A stretch of 20,654 bases of DNA, from positions 1 through 20,654 of the forward strand of contig JAZNFJ010000044.1 in assembly GCA_045589035.1 (NCBI GenBank). The letters run 5' to 3'. Source of the stretch: Avoscillospira sp045589035. Lineage in GTDB: Bacteria; Bacillota; Clostridia; Oscillospirales; Oscillospiraceae. A program made the position numbers and the translations under genes. Below are positions 14,948 to 20,654 of the stretch, piece by piece (position 1 is the first letter of the stretch; the number at the start of each line of letters is the position of its first letter). The notes under the pieces were generated by a model. The model ran no database searches, was not told the DNA's origin, and saw only the letters and a list, made by a program, of their open reading frames with translations.

Positions 14948-17335
14948 ATGAAACTCAACAGAAAATGGCTCCATGAGGAATTCGTGGATCTGTCCCATGT
15001 GTCTGACAAGGAATATGTGGAAACCATGACCGTCTTCGGTCAGAAGGTGGAAACCTACGAGCGCATGGACGCTGAAATCAAGAATGTTGTGGTGGCAAAG
15101 GTCCTGTCCATGGTCCGTCACCCCAACTCCGACCATATGTGGATCTGCCAGGTGGATGTGGGTCAGGAAGAGCCTGTCCAGATCGTCACCGGCGCACAGA
15201 ACGTCCATGAGGGCGATCTGGTTCCTGCAGCCCTGCACAACTCCTGGCTGCCCGGCGGTGTGCATATCACCAAGGGCAAGCTCCGCGGAGAGCCTTCCAA
15301 CGGCATGCTCTGCTCCTTTGTGGAGCTGGGTCTGACCCAGAATGATCTGCCCGGTGCCTATGAAGACGGCATCTGGATCCTCAACGACGAAGACTGCACC
15401 GTGGGTCAGGACATCAACCTGCTCATCGGCAATGACGATACCATCGTGGACTTCGAAATCACCAACAACCGTCCCGACTGCTACTCCATCATCGGTCTGG
15501 CACGCGAATCCGCAGCCGCGTTCGGTCTGCCCATGAAGCACCATGAGCCCGCTGTCAAGGGTTCTGATGCTGGCTCCATTTTCGAGAAGCTGGATGTGGA
15601 AGTACCTGCTGAGCATCTCTGCAACCGCTACACTGCCAGAATGGTCGCCAATGTCAAGATTGGTCCTTCTCCCAAGTGGCTGCGTCAGCGTCTGCGTGCC
15701 AACGGTGTCCGTCCCATCAACAACATCGTGGACATCACCAACTATGTCATGCTGGAGTACGGCCAGCCCATGCACGCTTTCGACTACCGCTATATCTCCT
15801 CCGGCAAAATCGTTGTCCGTGAGGCTGCGGAAGGCGAAACCCTCACCACTCTGGACGGTAATGTCCGCGCACTGACCCCCGGCATGCTGGTCATTGCCGA
15901 TGACGACCGCGCCATCGGTCTGGCCGGTGTTATGGGCGGCGAAAATTCCGAAATCGTGGACGATACCACCACTGTGGTCTTTGAAAGCGCCAACTTCAAC
16001 GGCACCTCCATCCGTCAGACCGCTCTGGCTCTGGGTATGCGCACCGAAGCTTCCGGCAAGTTCGAGAAAAATCTGGATCCCATGATGACTGTTCCCGCTG
16101 TCAACCGCGCCTGCGAACTGGTGGAACTGCTGAATGCCGGCGATGTGCTGGACGGCACCATCGACGTGATCAACTACGTGCCGCAGCCCAAAACGCTGAC
16201 GCTGGAGCCCGAAAAGATCAACCGCCTGCTGGGTACTGACATTTCCAAGGAGCAGATGGTCGCTTATCTGGAAGCGCTGGAAATTCCCGTGGAAGTCGAT
16301 ACCATCCATGTTCCCTCCTTCCGTCCCGACCTGATCCGGATGGCGGATATCGCAGAAGAAGTGGGCCGCAGCTTCGGCTACAACGAGATCCCCACCACTG
16401 CCTTCAAGACCTCTACCCAGGGCGGCTACACCCCCTTCATGCAGGCCGAAACCAAGGCAGGCAGCCTGTGCCGTGCACTGGGCTACAGTGAGATCATCAC
16501 CTACTCCTTCGTTTCCCCCAATGTCTTCGATCAGATCCGTCTGCCTGCAGACTGCAATCTGAGAAATGCCCTGCGCATCCAGAACCCTCTGGGCGAAGAC
16601 ACTTCCATCATGCGTACCATTGCTCTGCCTTCCATGCTGGAGATCCTGAGCAGAAACAATGCTTACCACAACAAGTCCGCCAAGCTGTATGAACTGGCTA
16701 AGATCTATCTGCCCATGGAAGGCGAAGTGCTCCCCGAAGAACCCAAGATGCTTCTTCTGGGTACCTATGGCGCAGGCGAATCCTTCTTCTCTCTGAAGGG
16801 TGAAGTGGAAGCCATCTTCGCCGGTCTGCGGATGAAGAAAGCCTCCTACACCGCTGTCAGCGACAATCCCTCCTATCACCCCGGCCGCTGCGCCAAAGTC
16901 ACTGTGGACGGCGTGGATGTGGGTTATATGGGTCAGGTTCATCCTCTGGTATGTCAGAACTACGATATGGATACCGAAGTCTACTGCGCAGAACTGAACT
17001 TCTCCAAGCTTTTTGAGATGATTCTGCCGGAACCCACCTACACCCCCCTGCCCAAGTATCCCACGGTCACCCGCGACCTGGCTCTGGTCTGTGATGAGGC
17101 TCTGACTGTGGCTCAGCTGGAAGACTGCATCACCGCTGCCGGCGGCAAGCTGCTGCGGAAGGTCACCCTGTTCGACATCTATCGCGGCAAGGGTGTGCCC
17201 GAAGGCAAGAAGTCCATGGCATTCTCTCTGGAACTCCGCGCTGATGACCGCACCCTCACCGATGAAGACTCCGTCGGTCTGGTCAACAAAGTTCTGGCAA
17301 AGCTGGAAGCTGATCTGGGCGTGCAGATTCGATAA
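14948..17335 (+). CDS. pheT: Phenylalanine--tRNA ligase beta subunit
   Basis: Large subunit of PheRS, carrying tRNA recognition and the editing site that removes mischarged tyrosine. The 795 residues show the full bacterial domain order: N-terminal part plus EMAP-like tRNA-binding domain (about 1-150), B3/B4 editing domain (about 210-385), B5 DNA-binding-like domain (about 400-470), a catalytic-like core (about 480-690) and the C-terminal ferredoxin-fold anticodon-binding domain (about 700-795, from the PLPKYPTVTRDLALV region). AAGGAGGG (14933-14940) lies eight bases before the ATG. It is co-transcribed with pheS. No terminator separates it from the small gene that follows. Confidence 0.97.
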   Translation: MKLNRKWLHEEFVDLSHVSDKEYVETMTVFGQKVETYERMDAEIKNVVVAKVLSMVRHPNSDHMWICQVDVGQEEPVQIVTGAQNVHEGDLVPAALHNSWLPGGVHITKGKLRGEPSNGMLCSFVELGLTQNDLPGAYEDGIWILNDEDCTVGQDINLLIGNDDTIVDFEITNNRPDCYSIIGLARESAAAFGLPMKHHEPAVKGSDAGSIFEKLDVEVPAEHLCNRYTARMVANVKIGPSPKWLRQRLRANGVRPINNIVDITNYVMLEYGQPMHAFDYRYISSGKIVVREAAEGETLTTLDGNVRALTPGMLVIADDDRAIGLAGVMGGENSEIVDDTTTVVFESANFNGTSIRQTALALGMRTEASGKFEKNLDPMMTVPAVNRACELVELLNAGDVLDGTIDVINYVPQPKTLTLEPEKINRLLGTDISKEQMVAYLEALEIPVEVDTIHVPSFRPDLIRMADIAEEVGRSFGYNEIPTTAFKTSTQGGYTPFMQAETKAGSLCRALGYSEIITYSFVSPNVFDQIRLPADCNLRNALRIQNPLGEDTSIMRTIALPSMLEILSRNNAYHNKSAKLYELAKIYLPMEGEVLPEEPKMLLLGTYGAGESFFSLKGEVEAIFAGLRMKKASYTAVSDNPSYHPGRCAKVTVDGVDVGYMGQVHPLVCQNYDMDTEVYCAELNFSKLFEMILPEPTYTPLPKYPTVTRDLALVCDEALTVAQLEDCITAAGGKLLRKVTLFDIYRGKGVPEGKKSMAFSLELRADDRTLTDEDSVGLVNKVLAKLEADLGVQIR

Positions 17336-17371
17336 CTCTGTATTGTAACATTGCTTTTTGGAGGTAGTATT

Positions 17372-17953
17372 ATGAGTGAGTATTCTGTCAAGGATTTTGG
17401 CTGTATTTCCAACACAAAAATTTACGGTCTGGATGAGAGCATCATCCGTGCCAAGTATCCCATGTCCACCGATACTTCTGTCCTCAATTCCGATGTGACC
17501 AAGGGCATTCTGGCGCTGGCCCAGTGCGAAAAAGGCACCGGTCATGACCAGTGGCTCACCGGTGTGGTGGTCCAGTTCGATCTGACCTACACGGTCAAGG
17601 CATGGACGGAAGCTGAGCGGTATCACTTCCTCAACTTTGTTTCCAGCCAGTCCACCATGCACCGCATTGCCCAGTTTGATCTGGATCAGCAGTACGATGA
17701 ACACACTGATCCCAGAGTGGTAGAAATTGTCAAGGAACTGGTTGCCAAGTACAACGAAACCAAGGACCCGGAGGATTATCTCCGCGTGCTCATGTCCAAC
17801 CCCTGCGGCTTCAAACTCACTGCCGGTATGACCACCAATTACCGCCAGCTGAAGACCATTTATGCCCAGCGGCGCACCCATCGGCTGCCTGAATGGCGGG
17901 AATTCTGCGCATGGATTGAAACGCTGCCCATGGCAGAGTTGATCGTTGGCTGA
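17372..17953 (+). CDS. Uncharacterised protein resembling a phage-associated, ThyX-like family
   Basis: A 193-residue soluble protein with no signal or membrane segment. I chose ATG 17372 because GGAGG (17360-17364) lies 7 bases upstream; an in-frame start at 17351 has no such site. Blocks I recognise from Firmicutes phage proteins of unknown role are SSQSTMHRI (91-99), a stretch where those proteins read roughly SYNqkRTvtmNY (here GFKLTAGMTTNY, 146-157), then RTHRLPEWREFCAWIETLP (168-186). The pattern vaguely recalls flavin-dependent thymidylate synthase ThyX, but the RHRxxSxNExSxRY signature is missing, so that activity is not claimed. It follows pheT by 36 bases with no terminator or evident promoter, so it is probably the third gene of the T-box operon. 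The family assignment is from memory and needs a profile search. Confidence 0.7.
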   Translation: MSEYSVKDFGCISNTKIYGLDESIIRAKYPMSTDTSVLNSDVTKGILALAQCEKGTGHDQWLTGVVVQFDLTYTVKAWTEAERYHFLNFVSSQSTMHRIAQFDLDQQYDEHTDPRVVEIVKELVAKYNETKDPEDYLRVLMSNPCGFKLTAGMTTNYRQLKTIYAQRRTHRLPEWREFCAWIETLPMAELIVG

Positions 17954-17957
17954 AACA

Positions 17958-17986
17958 TTGACAAGTGCGTTAAAATAGAGTAAAAT
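17958..17986 (+). promoter_or_regulatory. Promoter of ireB
   Basis: A perfect TTGACA (17958-17963), 17 bases, then TAAAAT (17981-17986). It starts four bases after the upstream stop codon. A TATAAT at 17992-17997 is too far from the -35 to pair with it. Confidence 0.75.
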
Positions 17987-18017
17987 ACGGATATAATCCA
18001 AGCAAGGAGGTAGTCGC

Positions 18018-18263
18018 ATGGATCCTAATACCATTAAATTCGTAGTACCCGATGACGGTTCTGCTCAAATGAAAGCAATTCTGTCTGCTGTGTATGGCTC
18101 TCTGAGTGAAAAGGGATATAATCCCATTAACCAGATCGTCGGCTATCTTCTTTCCGAAGATCCCACCTATATCACCAATTACAACAATGCCCGCAGCATG
18201 ATCTGCAAGCTGGATCGTGACGAACTGCTCCAGGAGATCGTTCGCCACTATCTGTTCGACTGA
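18018..18263 (+). CDS. ireB: IreB family regulatory phosphoprotein (UPF0297)
   Basis: Small cytoplasmic protein. In Enterococcus faecalis IreB is phosphorylated by the PASTA-domain Ser/Thr kinase IreK and lowers cephalosporin resistance. The 81 residues carry the family core EKGYNPINQIVGYLLSEDPTYI (from residue 32), then the basic ARSMICKLDRDELLQEIV helix. T5 in the N-terminal NTIKF stretch lines up with a threonine reported as an IreK target, as far as I recall. AAGGAGGT (18004-18011) precedes the ATG. It is usually followed by ruvX and a DUF1292 gene in Firmicutes; here a terminator follows immediately and neither partner is present. Confidence 0.92.
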   Translation: MDPNTIKFVVPDDGSAQMKAILSAVYGSLSEKGYNPINQIVGYLLSEDPTYITNYNNARSMICKLDRDELLQEIVRHYLFD

Positions 18264-18278
18264 TCATAAGCGACTCCA

Positions 18279-18304
18279 CAGGCGGCCTTGAGGCCGCCTG
18301 TTTT
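18279..18304 (+). terminator. Terminator of ireB
   Basis: CAGGCGGCC (18279-18287), loop TTGA, GGCCGCCTG (18292-18300), then TTTT. A perfect 9-bp GC-rich stem 15 bases after the ireB stop. The next 110 bases (18305-18414) hold no gene that I can support. Confidence 0.9.
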
Positions 18305-18414
18305 CCCTATTGCTGTACCCCCGTGTATCCCCAAAACAACATCCAACACCCCAATACTTCCCTGGACCAATTGTTGCATTTTGTCATGCCTTATCGGATT
18401 ATGTAAATCTATGG

Positions 18415-18443
18415 TTGACAAATAAAATACAATATGTTACAAT
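18415..18443 (+). promoter_or_regulatory. Promoter of the 96-residue gene and NlpC/P60 gene
   Basis: TTGACA (18415-18420), 17 bases, TACAAT (18438-18443) with an extended TG. One of the strongest promoter matches in the window. Confidence 0.82.
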
Positions 18444-18470
18444 TTGGTTACACTATTACAGGAGGTCCCT

Positions 18471-18761
18471 ATGGCTGACCAAAAAGAACTGCTCACTTAC
18501 AAGGGTCACCCCTTGATGCGCAAGGATAACATGATCTATTACGGCTCCATGGCCGATGCATACATTGTGATGCTCCAAATTTTGGAGACCAAAACGGAAA
18601 ATGACCTGGAACTGGCAACGAGAGTTTCCGTCCAGCTGCAGTTGACCGATCCCAGCGTGCGTGCTAAGGATCGCGTCGTTAAGAAAAGTGAAAAGGACGG
18701 CCTCTACACGGCATTGGATGTTGGCTGTGTCTGGCTGGAGCGCGCACTGTCTTCCAAGTAA
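18471..18761 (+). CDS. Conserved protein of unknown function, 96 residues
   Basis: I recognise this as a type of small protein seen in many Clostridia but know of no assigned function. It is soluble, with no signal peptide and no cysteine pair suggesting metal binding (one cysteine in all). Distinct stretches are LTYKGHPLMRKDNMIYYG (8-25), MLQILETKT (34-42), VSVQLQLTDP (52-61), and the C-terminal VKKSEKDGLYTALDVGCVWLERAL. ATG at 18471 has GGAGG (18461-18465) upstream; an in-frame GTG at 18444 overlaps the promoter and is rejected. It is driven by a strong promoter and followed after 33 bases, without a terminator, by the NlpC/P60 gene, so the two are likely co-transcribed. Confidence 0.85.
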   Translation: MADQKELLTYKGHPLMRKDNMIYYGSMADAYIVMLQILETKTENDLELATRVSVQLQLTDPSVRAKDRVVKKSEKDGLYTALDVGCVWLERALSSK

Positions 18762-18794
18762 GGAGGATCTTTGGGGAATACACGGAGGTACATC

Positions 18795-19700
18795 ATGAAG
18801 CGTTATGCAATCAAAGTACTGACGGTCATTCTGACCGTCTGTCTTTTTGTGTCCATCTTTTCTGTGGGCGCATCTGCCATTGAACTGAAAACCGGCATCG
18901 GTCTGGTGGAGAGCAATGGCCTGCGTCTGCGGGCAAAACCCAATACGGACGCAGAAATCCTCGCCACCGCCGCCTACGGCGATCAGGTGGTCATCATTCG
19001 TCAGGTCGGTGAATGGTATCTCGTGGACTATAACCTGCTGATCGGTTATGTCCATTCCGACTATGTCTCTATCCGGGACAAGGCCAACATTGAACTGGGC
19101 TACGGTATCGTGGAAGGCTCCGCGGTCAATCTGCGGGCAAAACCCGATACTTCCAGCGATCATCTGGCTACCCTCAACATGGGCGATACCGCCTATATCA
19201 TCGGCTTTAACTGCGGCTGGTACAAGGTCCAGTACGAAGGTCAGACCGGTTACATCCGTTCCGATCTGCTGGCTTTGACCGAAGCTCCCAAAACCAACTC
19301 TCAGGCTTCTGTGGGCAAGGCACCCGTGGTCGTCACCCTCGGCGACAAGGCTGTGAATATCGCCTATGACTACATGGGCGTCCCCTATGTCTGGGGCGGC
19401 ACCACACCCAAGGGCTTTGACTGCTCCGGTTTTACCAAATATGTGTTCAATCAGATGGGTGTGACCCTCAACCGTACCGCAGCACAGCAGCTGAAAAACG
19501 GTTATGAAGTCACCAATCTGCAGACCGGTGATTTGGTCTTCTTCAACAATACATATGCCACCTCTGCTGCCGCTTCCCATGTGGGCATCTACATCGGCAA
19601 CAACCAGTTTATCCATGCTGCCGCAGGCGGTGTCAAGGTGACCAGTCTGGATCACGAATATTACGCGCCCCGCTATATTGGCGCAAGACGCGTGGTGTAA
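18795..19700 (+). CDS. Secreted NlpC/P60 peptidoglycan endopeptidase with two SH3 domains
   Basis: Predicted cell-wall hydrolase cutting peptide stems (D-glutamyl-diamino acid bond type) outside the membrane. The 301 residues start with a signal peptide: basic MKRY, a hydrophobic core and a likely cut after VGASA (residue 28). Two bacterial SH3 repeats follow (about 34-93 and 104-160), each with the LRAKP motif. After a short linker comes the NlpC/P60 domain (about 185-301) with catalytic C210 in FDCSGF, H262 in SHVGIY and H274 in FIHAA. GGAGG (18784-18788) lies 6 bases before ATG 18795. A 15-base identical segment (18927-18941 and 19131-19145) codes for the repeated motif. Co-transcribed with the 96-residue gene, it ends at a strong terminator. 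Confidence 0.93.
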   Translation: MKRYAIKVLTVILTVCLFVSIFSVGASAIELKTGIGLVESNGLRLRAKPNTDAEILATAAYGDQVVIIRQVGEWYLVDYNLLIGYVHSDYVSIRDKANIELGYGIVEGSAVNLRAKPDTSSDHLATLNMGDTAYIIGFNCGWYKVQYEGQTGYIRSDLLALTEAPKTNSQASVGKAPVVVTLGDKAVNIAYDYMGVPYVWGGTTPKGFDCSGFTKYVFNQMGVTLNRTAAQQLKNGYEVTNLQTGDLVFFNNTYATSAAASHVGIYIGNNQFIHAAAGGVKVTSLDHEYYAPRYIGARRVV

Positions 19701-19702
19701 CC

Positions 19703-19740
19703 CATAAAAAAAAGACGGCTTTAGCCGTCTTTTTTTTATG
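19703..19740. terminator. Strong, symmetrical terminator after NlpC/P60 gene
   Basis: An 18-base arm (19703-19720) and its exact complement (19723-19740) around TT. The functional core is GACGGC-TTTA-GCCGTC flanked by eight A and eight T. It could act in both directions. Confidence 0.93.
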
Positions 19741-19741
19741 C

Positions 19742-19770
19742 TTTATTTGCCGCATAGTTTCTGATAGAAT
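19742..19770 (+). promoter_or_regulatory. Extended -10 promoter of the acetate-kinase-like gene
   Basis: TAGAAT (19765-19770) with TG one base upstream, and a weak TTTATT (19742-19747) 17 bases before it. The -35 is poor, so recognition would lean on the extended -10. Confidence 0.6.
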
Positions 19771-19795
19771 ATAAGAAAAACAAAAGGAGACTCCC

Positions 19796-20654
19796 ATGAA
19801 TATTCTGATCTGCAATGTAGGCAGCACTTCTCTGAAATATCAGCTGTTCGACATGACCAACGGCGAGCAGGTACTGGCAGCAGGCGGTGCAGAGCGTGTC
19901 GGCGCCGCCAAGAGCCTGTTTTACCATAAGAACAACAAGACGGGTGATAGCGTTCGAGCAGAAGCCGTCTTCCCCACCCATAAGGAAGCCATCAGCAACA
20001 TGCTGGAGCATCTGCTGGCAGGCTGCATCGAATCTCTGGAAGAGATCGCCTGCGTGGGCTTTAAGGTTGTCCATGCCAAGGGTGTCACCGGTGTGCAGTA
20101 TCTGACAGAAGATGTGCTGCAGGCTATGGCGGATTTTAATTCCGTCGCCCCTGCCCACAATCCCCCCTATATTGCCGCCATCCGCCAGTTTCAGGCGCTG
20201 ATGCCCAATACACCTATGATCGGTTCCTTTGAAACGGCATTCCATGCCAATATGCCGCCGGAAGCCAGCCTCTATTCCATTCCCTGGGAACTGACGGAGC
20301 GACATGCCATCCACCGCTACGGCTTCCACGGCGCATCCCACGAATATATGACGAACTGGGCCGCGGAAAAGACGGGCCGCAGCGATCTCAAGCTGATCTC
20401 CTGCCATCTGGGCGGCAGCGGTTCGCTGACCGCTGTGGAATCCGGCCGCAGCATCGATACCACCATGGGCCTCTCCCTGCAGTGCGGCGTGATGCAGAAT
20501 AACCGCATCGCCGATATTGACCCCTATATCATTTTCTATCTGGTGGAAGAATGCGGCATGACGCTGCAGGAAGTCAAGACCATGCTGCAAACCAAGAGCG
20601 GCCTGCTGGGCATGAGCGGCGTTTCCAACGACCTGCGCGATGTGGAAGAAGCTG
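19796..20654 (+). CDS. Acetate/propionate-family kinase, divergent (partial, 3' end outside window)
   Basis: Member of the acetokinase family, which makes ATP from acyl phosphates at the end of fermentation. The first 286 residues of about 400 are visible. Clear family blocks are NVGSTSLKYQ (7-16), APAHNPPYIAAI (118-129), TAFHANMP (147-154), YGFHGASH (175-182), CHLGG (203-207), SIDTTMG (219-225) and SGLLGMSGVSNDLRD (268-282). Against Methanosarcina acetate kinase as I recall it, N7, H180 and R241 are kept (here N7, H178, R237). R91 of HRVVHGGE is lysine (K90, in FKVVHAKG) and the catalytic D148 is glutamate (E146, FETAFH). GNGSS reads GGSGS. It is therefore surely in the family, but the substrate is uncertain. 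AAAGGAG (19783-19789) precedes the ATG. No phosphotransacetylase is next to it in the window. Confidence 0.85.
   Translation, partial: MNILICNVGSTSLKYQLFDMTNGEQVLAAGGAERVGAAKSLFYHKNNKTGDSVRAEAVFPTHKEAISNMLEHLLAGCIESLEEIACVGFKVVHAKGVTGVQYLTEDVLQAMADFNSVAPAHNPPYIAAIRQFQALMPNTPMIGSFETAFHANMPPEASLYSIPWELTERHAIHRYGFHGASHEYMTNWAAEKTGRSDLKLISCHLGGSGSLTAVESGRSIDTTMGLSLQCGVMQNNRIADIDPYIIFYLVEECGMTLQEVKTMLQTKSGLLGMSGVSNDLRDVEEA

Noticed and set aside
14930..18034. A 1034-codon open frame on the minus strand opposite pheT and the following genes
   Set aside because: It lies antisense to pheT, which has a complete, recognisable domain series, and its translation is rich in H, Q, G and D without any domain. 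It is a by-product of codon bias.
18374..18402. Extra promoter TTGCAT/GATTAT with 17-base spacer before the 96-residue gene
   Set aside because: The -10 is poor and a far better promoter (TTGACA/TACAAT) lies just downstream.
1..20654. CRISPR arrays, insertion sequences, prophage or integrated elements, tRNA or rRNA genes
   Set aside because: No regularly spaced repeats, transposase or integrase motifs, attachment-site duplications, or tRNA/rRNA signatures were seen on either strand. The only phage-like hint is the single gene at 17372-17953.

Overview
The window looks like chromosome of a spore-forming, low-to-mid-GC Firmicute of class Clostridia, most likely an Oscillospirales/Ruminococcaceae-type gut anaerobe. 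The evidence is a SpoIIID homologue, a DnaD plus DnaI-type primosome pair, IreB, a CIRCE element, a T-box leader, strong AGGAGG ribosome binding sites and sigma-A-type promoters. The genus cannot be fixed from the sequence alone. Almost everything is core metabolism and housekeeping. I see no mobile element, CRISPR array, tRNA or rRNA.

Layout. (1) 1-3080, minus strand: serC-serA-gdhA (gdhA runs off the left edge), a serine biosynthesis pair followed by glutamate dehydrogenase, which remakes the glutamate that SerC consumes. A good sigma-A promoter and a perfect palindrome lie upstream. (2) 3255-3680: spoIIID on the minus strand, probably with a TTG start and a sigma-E-like promoter, back to back with the promoter of the next unit. 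(3) 3681-6711, plus strand: dnaD-like, dnaI-like and a soluble histidine-kinase-like protein whose phosphoacceptor histidine is glutamine. (4) 6749-9571, minus strand: trkA-trkH potassium uptake. (5) 9743-11485, plus strand: a Na/Pi-cotransporter-family protein with a PhoU-like tail, divergent from trkA. (6) 11542-13449, minus strand: htpG under a textbook CIRCE operator. (7) 13586-17953, plus strand: T-box leader, pheS, pheT and a small protein resembling a phage-associated, ThyX-like family. (8) 17958-18300: ireB as a single-gene unit with its own promoter and terminator. (9) 18415-19740: a conserved 96-residue protein of unknown function and a secreted NlpC/P60 hydrolase with two SH3 domains. 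(10) 19742-end: a partial acetate-kinase-family gene with substitutions at two catalytic positions.

Transcription units are well separated. Hairpin terminators sit between the convergent pairs (6711-6748, 11502-11528) and after spoIIID, ireB and the NlpC gene. Most promoters read as clear -35/-10 pairs with 16-17 bp spacers.

I found no obvious new multi-gene system. The observations most worth following are the histidine-less kinase in the primosome operon, the divergent acetate kinase, the ThyX-like gene behind pheT, and HrcA-type control of htpG.
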